Position numbers and translations under genes: made by a program. Shown here piece after piece: positions 27,300 to 33,937 of a stretch of DNA of 33,937 bases. The stretch is from an uncultured Akkermansia sp. (GTDB lineage Bacteria > Verrucomicrobiota > Verrucomicrobiia > Verrucomicrobiales > Akkermansiaceae), in NCBI GenBank assembly GCA_947588645.1, contig CANPYO010000017.1, positions 1-33,937 of the forward strand, read 5' to 3'. The number at the start of each line of letters is the position of its first letter. The stretch's first letter is position 1. A model generated the notes under the pieces. The model did not search any database and was not told the DNA's origin. It saw only the letters and a program-made list of their open reading frames with translations.

Positions 27300-27415
27300 A
27301 CTCCTGCAAGGTCCCATAGGACCGTTAAATCTATGTGGGCTGGTCATTGAACCAAGCTCGTGGTGCGTTGCAGGCGCACTTAAAGGGGCAGCGATTTCGC
27401 TGCCCCTTCCTTTTT
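27300..27415 (+). ncRNA. Candidate novel structured small RNA with predicted pseudoknot and intrinsic terminator
   Basis: Promoter upstream; hairpin GGTCC-CATA-GGACC (27310-27323); stem 27337-27344/27351-27359 with bulged A; hairpin GTGCG-TTGCAGG-CGCAC (27363-27379) whose whole loop complements 5'-terminal CCTGCAA (27303-27309); strong terminator. Confidence 0.6.
27383..27415 (+). terminator. Intrinsic terminator of the ncRNA candidate
   Basis: AAGGGGCAGCG-ATTT-CGCTGCCCCTT followed by CCTTTTT. Confidence 0.9.
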
Positions 27416-27508
27416 GCATGGAAAGCGAGTTGCATGGGCTTGGAGAAGATTTTATTGGGACACGTGTGTTTTTAAATACAATTTGCCGAGGAATGGCGAT
27501 ATTTAGGA

Positions 27509-27537
27509 TTGACAAAGTAAATTCGGATACCTATAGT
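27509..27537 (+). promoter_or_regulatory. Putative promoter of Pro/Ala-rich lipoprotein gene
   Basis: TTGACA - 17 nt - TATAGT; leader about 18 nt. Confidence 0.65.
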
Positions 27538-27561
27538 GAGGGGAGACAGAAGACCTTTACC

Positions 27562-28215
27562 ATGATGAGTTTTGCGCGCAAACTGACGATCTGTTTCACC
27601 GGGGTGGTGACAGCCGGACTCACCGGCTGCGTGCTCGATACGGATCCTGTACCGGAAATGCCGTATCGTCCGCGTCCTGTGGCGCCCCAGCAACCTGCTC
27701 CGGCGGAGGAGCCCGTACAAACGACTACGTGGGAGAATGCTCCTGCGGCCTCATCATTCATCACCCCACCGGCAGCAACAAAGCAGACAGCCCATGCGCC
27801 CGCACCCGCTCCTGCGGCAGCAGCGCCCGTGGTGACGCCTGCCCCCGTAGCAGCGCCTGCGGCGGCACCCGCAGCGGAGCCCAATCCGGCACCAAGCCCG
27901 GTTCCGGCACCGGCAGAGACCAAACCGGCGGAAATACAGCCAACGGTCATCAATTTGGACACACCGCCGGCAGCCAGCAGTTCTCCTGCCCCTGCGCCCG
28001 CACCTGAAGCTGCGACCGGCACAGAGCTCAAACAGATCACCAACACCGGGCCTATTCCCACTGCCGCCAGAGTGGAAGGGGATCCTACTCGTGTGTGGAA
28101 TCCGCTGGATCCCAGCAAAAAAATTCGCATCATCAATCCCAAGACCAATCAGCCCTACCCCAGTGGTAAGAAGCTGAAGGTACGCGGCACTAATTTCCAA
28201 TTTTACGTGCCGTGA
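27562..28215 (+). CDS. Pro/Ala-rich putative lipoprotein
   Basis: MMSFARKLTICFTGVVTAGLTGC lipobox; long Pro/Ala-rich linker; conserved-looking C-terminus VWNPLDPSKKIRIINPKTNQPYPSGKKLKVRGTNFQFYVP. Confidence 0.75.
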   Translation: MMSFARKLTICFTGVVTAGLTGCVLDTDPVPEMPYRPRPVAPQQPAPAEEPVQTTTWENAPAASSFITPPAATKQTAHAPAPAPAAAAPVVTPAPVAAPAAAPAAEPNPAPSPVPAPAETKPAEIQPTVINLDTPPAASSSPAPAPAPEAATGTELKQITNTGPIPTAARVEGDPTRVWNPLDPSKKIRIINPKTNQPYPSGKKLKVRGTNFQFYVP

Positions 28216-29093
28216 GTTCTGCGCCAGCCATTCCGTTTGCATCCGTCGCCATCCTCGGACCCGGACTCATCGGCGGCTCCTTGGCCATGGCCATGCGCAG
28301 GTACATGCCCGGGGTGGAGATTCGTCTGTGGGCGCGGAGAGAGGAACCTCTGGCGTACGCGAAAGAAAACGGGCTGGCAGATATCTGTTCGCGGGAGCTG
28401 CTGAAGGCCGTGAGCGGCGCCGAATTGGTGATCCTCTGCACACCAACGGGAACGTTTCTGGATCTGGCGAAAAAGTTTGAACCATGGCTTGGCAGAGGAG
28501 CTGTGGTCACGGATGTGGGTTCTACAAAAGGGGATGCTCACGCCGGGGCCGGCTCTTTCTTGAAAGAAAAGGGACACGTATTTATCGGGTCGCACCCCAT
28601 GGCCGGATCCGAAAAGCAAGGAATTGAGCATGCTCAAGCCGATCTCTTCAAAAACGCCGTAGTTGCCATGACCAATGAGAATGGCGCCGGTGAAAGTGAC
28701 CTCGTGCGCCTCAGTCGTTTTTGGCTTGAACTGGGCGCAACCGTTTTCACAACAACTGCGGTTCATCACGATAGTCTTGTGGCCGGAATCTCCCATGTAC
28801 CGCACATACTGGCTGCCCTCGCAGCACGCACAGCTTTGGCCGATCAAACGCTCAGCGTTGACGACCTGCGCGTGATGGCCTCCACCGGATTTCGCGATAC
28901 CACACGGGTATGCAGCGGGTCGCCCGAGCTCTGGACCAACATACTTTCGCAGAATGCCAAGGCAATCTGCCCTTATTTGGAGCAAAGCATAGCCGACCAG
29001 CAACACGTGCTTCAGCTACTTAAAGAAGGGAAGCACGAAGCGCTGCAGCAATGGCTTGCCGAGGCTAAGAAAACTCGCGAGACCGTATGCTGA
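28212..29093 (+). CDS. tyrA: Prephenate dehydrogenase family protein
   Basis: VAILGPGLIGGSLAMAMRR, LVILCTPTGTFLDLAKKF, VVTDVGSTKG, FIGSHPMAGSEKQGIEHA. GTG start overlaps the previous stop. Confidence 0.92.
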   Translation: MSSAPAIPFASVAILGPGLIGGSLAMAMRRYMPGVEIRLWARREEPLAYAKENGLADICSRELLKAVSGAELVILCTPTGTFLDLAKKFEPWLGRGAVVTDVGSTKGDAHAGAGSFLKEKGHVFIGSHPMAGSEKQGIEHAQADLFKNAVVAMTNENGAGESDLVRLSRFWLELGATVFTTTAVHHDSLVAGISHVPHILAALAARTALADQTLSVDDLRVMASTGFRDTTRVCSGSPELWTNILSQNAKAICPYLEQSIADQQHVLQLLKEGKHEALQQWLAEAKKTRETVC

Positions 29094-29105
29094 AGCGCGG
29101 TCGAT

Positions 29106-30605
29106 TTATTCGGCGAGCTTCTCCCCTCTGACGTAGCCCTTGGGAGCGGGAGCACTGGGAGCGCCATCCGCAACAGGATGATCCACCGTGATTCCCTCGG
29201 AACCTGTGTTGGAGAAAGTCACACCATTTTTCTTTTTGCCATCACTCGCCAACCCCTCTCCGACGAGCATATCGCCGAGCCACACATAGAAGCCGGGCTG
29301 TATATTGGCCTCGGTATTTCCCGGCAAGTAGGCGACGCGGATTTCCTCCTTATTTTTCGACATGTCGTCGGAATAGAGAATCACCTTGCCATTCCAAGTG
29401 AGATAGCTTTCCGTAACAGAAAGTTCACCGCTGACAGTTCCATTACCCACCTGCACCACAAGTCCCTTATCCGTTGTCCAACCTCCCTCGGCTCCATTGC
29501 CCACACCCGCCACAAAACTCACGGCAAATCCCTTCTTCAAATCCGTATTTTGTGGCCATGGAACCACCAACTCGGATCCCGCACCCAGCGTGAGAGTATC
29601 CTCGTTGAGTTCAACTCCATCCTTGGCTGTGGCCGTTTCAAGCATGGAGGTCGCCGTCACATCAAACTTGGCAGAAGCTTTGCGAGGCAAGCCCGCGGAG
29701 CGTCCCGCCAACCCCAACGCCTGCGCCACCCGCCCCGCCATAAGCAGATCCCCCTGTGGGTTGGGATGCAAGCCATCATGCACATTATAAAATGAGGGCA
29801 CACCCTTGCCCGGCTTTTCCTCATTCGCGACATCAATAAGCCCCTTGTTCACATCTGCCAAGATCACCCTCTTGCTCTTCGCCCACGCAACCAGCTTCTT
29901 ATCGTAATCAGACACAATTGCAGCATAATCAGCCGGTTCCGTATTGTTGCCACGAGATGTGTTGCCCCACGTGGGGATCGTGAGGACAACAATGCGCGCC
30001 TTTTTGTTTACTTTACGTATCGTATCCACAATGACCGATATATCCCCCTTTTTCTTATCCAAGAGAGCGCTCCGCGCCTCATCTATATTCGACCCCTTAC
30101 CGATGCCGCCCTTTTTCATGTAATCGCTCAGGGTATCATTGGTACCAAGAAGAATAAAGTACGTATCGGGGGCGGGACCGCTCACCTTGCGCGAACCGGA
30201 GTACGTCTTATCGACCCCGAGCCAATCCAGTATATCCGTGCCATCAAGTCGTTTGGAATTATGCAGCCTGCCGCTCGTCTCGTAGGCTCGCTGAGAACTC
30301 ATGGCGGCGTGCACATTGTTGAACCCCTTGCCGATGTACTTGGTACCCGGATCAATACCTCCACTATTATTGCCCGTTTCTACACCCACCACCTCAAACG
30401 AAATGTCGTTGTCTACCCAAATCTTGTGCAGAGCCCAGCGGTAGGAGGGAGCGCCGTATCCATGCGTAATAGAATCGCCAATGAACATCACGCGACCCAA
30501 ATTAGGAAGCTCTTTTTTTGCGTGTTCCTTTTTGCCGGCAGCACTGCAAAGGCATGTGCCAACCATCGCACACGCCGCCGCAAGAATTGTCTGATAGGTC
30601 TTCAT
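29106..30605 (-). CDS. SGNH/GDSL hydrolase family exported protein
   Basis: GRVMFIGDSITHGYGAPSYRWAL, LLGTNDTLSDY, NVHDGLHPNPQGDLLMAGRVAQAL; signal peptide. Confidence 0.9.
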   Translation of the reverse strand: MKTYQTILAAACAMVGTCLCSAAGKKEHAKKELPNLGRVMFIGDSITHGYGAPSYRWALHKIWVDNDISFEVVGVETGNNSGGIDPGTKYIGKGFNNVHAAMSSQRAYETSGRLHNSKRLDGTDILDWLGVDKTYSGSRKVSGPAPDTYFILLGTNDTLSDYMKKGGIGKGSNIDEARSALLDKKKGDISVIVDTIRKVNKKARIVVLTIPTWGNTSRGNNTEPADYAAIVSDYDKKLVAWAKSKRVILADVNKGLIDVANEEKPGKGVPSFYNVHDGLHPNPQGDLLMAGRVAQALGLAGRSAGLPRKASAKFDVTATSMLETATAKDGVELNEDTLTLGAGSELVVPWPQNTDLKKGFAVSFVAGVGNGAEGGWTTDKGLVVQVGNGTVSGELSVTESYLTWNGKVILYSDDMSKNKEEIRVAYLPGNTEANIQPGFYVWLGDMLVGEGLASDGKKKNGVTFSNTGSEGITVDHPVADGAPSAPAPKGYVRGEKLAE

Positions 30606-30611
30606 GCCTGC

Positions 30612-30640
30612 ACTATACTGCTATTTCCGCGCATGAGCAA
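30612..30640 (-). promoter_or_regulatory. Putative promoter of GDSL hydrolase gene (leaderless)
   Basis: TTGCTC - 17 nt - TATAGT - 6 nt (gcaggc) - ATG. Confidence 0.6.
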
Positions 30641-30935
30641 GAAAAAAAACATTGTGGATTGCAAGATTCAATGCAACAGGTTCTCGGCACAAAAAAGGGT
30701 GCCAAGAAGTTCAAAGTATGCTAGAGTAATTCTCTACAACAAACCAAAACACTATGAACAACGGCACCCAAACGCATTGTAACTCCGTTGCCCGAAAAGG
30801 CAAGCACATTATCTTCCGGGGAAACCATCGTACTTCACACATAGGCGCCACCGCCATCGTCTTCGAAAATTTTGCTTTGCTTTTGTTTCGCAATCTCGCG
30901 CGTAGAGCGCGAGCTTTCAAACCGTAAATCGTACA

Positions 30936-30968
30936 TAGGCAACCGCATTTTCTAATGCGTTTGCCTTG
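30936..30968. repeat. Terminal hairpin of REP-A (solo)
   Basis: GGCAACCGCATT-TTCT-AATGCGTTTGCC next to cgtaaatcgtacata. Confidence 0.7.
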
Positions 30969-31027
30969 CGGTATGGGTGCCTTAATTTTCTTTTGTTGAT
31001 AGTTTTTATTATTCTTATTCACGGTGT

Positions 31028-32236
31028 TCAATAGTTTGCGACAATTTGCTCCACAAGTGCTTTACTGCTTATTTTCTCGCTGTCGTATTCATTGATGGAC
31101 TGCATATCCACGCCCGGCAAATGACGCACCGAGTATAGTTGCATCACCATCTCCGCTCCGTGTGCGCGAAGACGACGACCTCTCATTGGTGTGTATATGA
31201 TATCCATGTGGCGCACCTCTCTCGCAAGCACAATCGCAACTCCGCTCCCCATTGTGATGACCCCGGCAGCATGACGGCTCACTTCCACCAGTACCCCTAC
31301 AGAAACTCTCGCGTTACTCTCAATAGTCCGGTTGATGTATGTCTCGTACCCTCTCTTGATTAATCCCTCCTCAAGCCCACGCCAAAAGCTCTCCGGAAAC
31401 ATCTGCGTGGATACCGCCTCCGGAAGCAGCACGACATACTTCCCCTCCTCCAGTCCCTCTCGCTGCATCAATATCCTTGCCTGTTCCCTGACCTCTTTTT
31501 GCGTCTGTAGCCGCGGTATGCTTTCCCCTGCCTTTGCCCCCACACTCTCGCATATGTAGCTGTAAAAATTGACGTGTGGGTCTTTCCTTCGCAGTTCAAC
31601 CATGTGTTCTGCTATGCGTGGGGTGAGGCAGAAAATGCGGTGTCCCTCAGCCTCAAGCATAATCTCTCGATACTCTTTCCCCTGCTCGCAGAATATTTCG
31701 TGAATCTCTCCCTGATCCAACGGAATGTGACGCACCTCGATCCCCTTCGGCAGCATCATCCGGCACATCTGCTCAACCTTCTCCTCACGCGCTACCACGA
31801 GCGGTTTCCTTGACCCGTGTCCCCGCACTCGTTCCTCCATGCAAGCAAGTTCCACATACGTCTCCCCCATGTTGTGCCTCGGCAGATACACGTCATCATA
31901 CTCCTCTCCAACCTTCTGAGCCAGCTCCTCAAGCCACTTCCTCTCATAATCATACCTCTGCAGCGTAATTCCAAGCACCTTTTTCCTCCTCCGATTCCGG
32001 GAGTACACCTGCAGCCCGCACACATACACCCTCTTATGCTTTCCCAGCCGCCTCTCGTGCCACAATCCTCCCAGCAGCGTCTCTCGAATCGCGCCACTCC
32101 ATCTATCAATCTCCTGCTTATACACCGATATCCCCAGGAATCTCACCACCTTCCTCCCCTCCCACGACGGTGGGTTCTCAATGTTCTCTACTATTGTTTT
32201 GCGAAGCCGCATTATGAGTGTAGTTGGGTCAACCAT
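31028..32236 (-). CDS. Glycosyltransferase-like protein (GT9/heptosyltransferase-like C-terminus)
   Basis: GKYVVLLPEAVSTQMFPESFWRGLEEGLIKRGYETYINRT...VGVLVEVSRHAAGVITMGSGVAIVLAREV; family assignment tentative. Confidence 0.6.
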   Translation of the reverse strand: MVDPTTLIMRLRKTIVENIENPPSWEGRKVVRFLGISVYKQEIDRWSGAIRETLLGGLWHERRLGKHKRVYVCGLQVYSRNRRRKKVLGITLQRYDYERKWLEELAQKVGEEYDDVYLPRHNMGETYVELACMEERVRGHGSRKPLVVAREEKVEQMCRMMLPKGIEVRHIPLDQGEIHEIFCEQGKEYREIMLEAEGHRIFCLTPRIAEHMVELRRKDPHVNFYSYICESVGAKAGESIPRLQTQKEVREQARILMQREGLEEGKYVVLLPEAVSTQMFPESFWRGLEEGLIKRGYETYINRTIESNARVSVGVLVEVSRHAAGVITMGSGVAIVLAREVRHMDIIYTPMRGRRLRAHGAEMVMQLYSVRHLPGVDMQSINEYDSEKISSKALVEQIVANY

Positions 32237-32334
32237 CAAAAATCATTGCCTCAATAATTTTTTATGGAATACCGATGACTTGCGTTGTTTAGTTAGTTAG
32301 TGGATAGTGATACCTTTTTTCTTCAACATGATGA

Positions 32335-33039
32335 CTATACCGAAAGAGTCTGCCTTACTTCCGCATCAATAAACATCTCCTCCTCCGCTCTGTTGGGTGT
32401 GTCGCGTAATTGATCAACTGTTACTACGCAACTGATCTCATCGTGATCTTTCAAAAAATATTTTCCTGAAGCTGTTTTGAAGAGTCTTTCCATGATCTCA
32501 TTATTTATTTTGGAACTCTCTCCCTCGGTGAAGCTTAACTTATTGTACTCTGCTATATAAACAAAAAAACAATACGCTCCATGCGCAACATTGCAAAGAT
32601 GTTTGAATTCAGGTTCGTCTCCATTTTTATTTTTCGGAATTTCACGATGGTAAATTTCCGAAATACAAAGTTTTTGTTCGTATTTGGTCGGAAACGGAGA
32701 AAACGAAACAAGGATGCTTTCAAAGTCTGTCCTGTGCCAGTGTTTTCTCCTTCTCAAAACAAGGATTTGCTTTTTTGCGTCCATAATCACAAAAGCTATT
32801 TGGATGATGATCTTATCCCTCCCTTGAGCTCTGCTTAAAATACCTGTTTCCAGATCTTGATCTTTGCAACACTCTTTGATGTCTATCTTTGCTAGTTTAC
32901 CTGGATTCCGTATATCTTGGGCAAGACAACTGTCGCTTTTACAATACATTTTTGTTTCCCTTGGGAAATAATACACATCGTAAAAGGCCCGGCATATAGT
33001 AATTAGAAGCAGCAGAGCAAATATTATGACGGCATACAC
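32335..33039 (-). CDS. Membrane-anchored hypothetical protein (possibly Nudix-like, weak)
   Basis: N-terminal TM MYAVIIFALLLLITICRAF; IQIAFVIMDAKKQILVLRRRKHWHRTDFE segment. GTG start. Confidence 0.55.
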   Translation of the reverse strand: MYAVIIFALLLLITICRAFYDVYYFPRETKMYCKSDSCLAQDIRNPGKLAKIDIKECCKDQDLETGILSRAQGRDKIIIQIAFVIMDAKKQILVLRRRKHWHRTDFESILVSFSPFPTKYEQKLCISEIYHREIPKNKNGDEPEFKHLCNVAHGAYCFFVYIAEYNKLSFTEGESSKINNEIMERLFKTASGKYFLKDHDEISCVVTVDQLRDTPNRAEEEMFIDAEVRQTLSV

Positions 33040-33206
33040 ATTGAAGTGGACTGAACTAGTCCAGCGATACCGAAAATAACGGTCAATATGTTTCCTAATT
33101 TACCTTCTGGTAGAGTTGGTATTTTCATAAGTTTAAATTGATTGGTTTGTGAAAAAATTTTGTGAATTGCAAGAATAAATGCAACAAGAGGAGAAAAAAG
33201 TTGAGA

Positions 33207-33389
33207 TCATGCAGAGAGGAGATTAAAATAGTGACGGAAGGATTTAGTCATGTACCAAGAGCTAAGTCCATTGAAGAGGAGACGAGAATAGCGGTTCATC
33301 CAGAGAGCAACGAGGGAAAGCGTTTTCTGGGAGACACGGGAGAATTTTGTTTTCTGAAACTCCATTGTAAGTATAATTGGGTCAACCAT
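33207..33389 (-). pseudogene. Possible truncated paralogue: 5' end duplicates the start of the 31028-32236 gene
   Basis: aaaaattattga...ATGGTTGACCCAAyTAyACTyAyAATG... shared with 32236 and its upstream region; divergent afterwards, 60-aa ORF. Confidence 0.45.
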
Positions 33390-33448
33390 TAAACATCTTT
33401 TTTCAATAATTTTTCATAGATTGCCACTGAATCAAAATGTTCGATTTT

Positions 33449-33937
33449 TTATTTCAGCATATATCCACCATCGATGACGTAAAGGGAACCCGTAATCCAC
33501 GATGCGGCATCTGAAAGAAGAAAGGAAATCAAATTAGCTATTTCCTCTGGTTCTCCATATCTTCCTAAGGCAAAATTCTTTGCATCTTTCTCATACATTT
33601 CTTGATTAAATCGTGGATTTTCATGAATGAGTGGTGTGTTCACCATTCCCGGCAATACTGCGTTTGATCGGATCCGTTGCGGACCTAACTCACGAGCCAA
33701 ATCCTGCGCATAATGCGCAAGGCCTATTTTGGATATTCCATAGAACCCATTCCCAATTTTGTGCGCTAAAGCACTGACAGAAGAAGTAAAAACCAAAGAC
33801 GCCCCAGACTTTAACTTTTTTTCCTTTATAAGTAGAGTTTGGAGATTTATAACGCTCAACAAATTTACTGCCAAGAGTTCCTTGATTGTCTCTTCTTTGG
33901 CAAAGGTACACATCAACGTACGACTTATACCGGCATT
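33449..33937 (-). CDS. SDR family oxidoreductase (5' end beyond window)
   Basis: NAGISRT (read through the window edge), FTSSVSALAHKIGNGFYGISKIGLAHYAQDLARELGPQRIRSNAVLPGMVNTPL, GEPEEIANLISFLLSDAASWITGSLYVIDGGY. Confidence 0.92.
   Translation of the reverse strand, partial: NAGISRTLMCTFAKEETIKELLAVNLLSVINLQTLLIKEKKLKSGASLVFTSSVSALAHKIGNGFYGISKIGLAHYAQDLARELGPQRIRSNAVLPGMVNTPLIHENPRFNQEMYEKDAKNFALGRYGEPEEIANLISFLLSDAASWITGSLYVIDGGYMLK

Noticed and set aside
26912-27309. ORFs of 88 and 66 aa on the minus strand near the ncRNA
   Set aside because: Same repeat-derived peptides, no start signals; the 27109-27309 ORF is antisense to the promoter and 5' end of the RNA.
27300-27415. HDV-like or pistol ribozyme assignment for the RNA candidate
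   Set aside because: A 7-bp 5' pairing and the hairpin followed by GUUAAAUC are suggestive, but the required nested topology or cleavage-site sequence could not be matched by eye.
27531-28148. 205-aa Gly/Ala-rich minus-strand ORF
   Set aside because: Antisense shadow of the Pro/Ala-rich lipoprotein gene.
30651-30724. Hairpin ttctcggcac...gtgccaagaa as a terminator or sRNA
   Set aside because: Imperfect stem without a clear T tract and in an ambiguous position; not enough to call.

Overview
The window is a chromosomal segment, probably from a Verrucomicrobiota-like bacterium (inferred from gene content and style, not proven). It carries mostly housekeeping genes: rplS, an HD/OB nuclease-like gene, a LysE-family exporter, dus, rho, a YebC-family gene, tRNA-Pro, a STAS gene, a DUF2851 gene, a squalene/phytoene synthase, def, tilS, a pseudopilin, purH, pdxJ, a HIT gene, a GH31 glucosidase with an orphan histidine kinase, an orphan exported protein, purN, dedA, lpxB, tRNA-Gln, alr, a Pro/Ala-rich lipoprotein, tyrA, a GDSL hydrolase, a glycosyltransferase-like gene and a partial SDR gene. 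Four signals stand out beyond the genes. (1) A compact structured RNA candidate of about 115 nt (27300-27415) has its own promoter, a predicted long-range pseudoknot and an intrinsic terminator. It is not a family I recognise. (2) Many first-in-operon genes have a sigma70-type promoter whose -10 box ends 6-10 nt before the ATG, which predicts leaderless or near-leaderless mRNAs. (3) Intergenic regions hold a mosaic of repeats: a MITE-like element of about 230 bp with terminal inverted repeats, modular hairpin arrays with compensatory stem changes, and ATCGTAC tandem tracts. (4) A TTGGGAC box sits upstream of the -35 of several unrelated genes, where repeat meets unique DNA. All calls come from reading the sequence; no database search or folding program was run.
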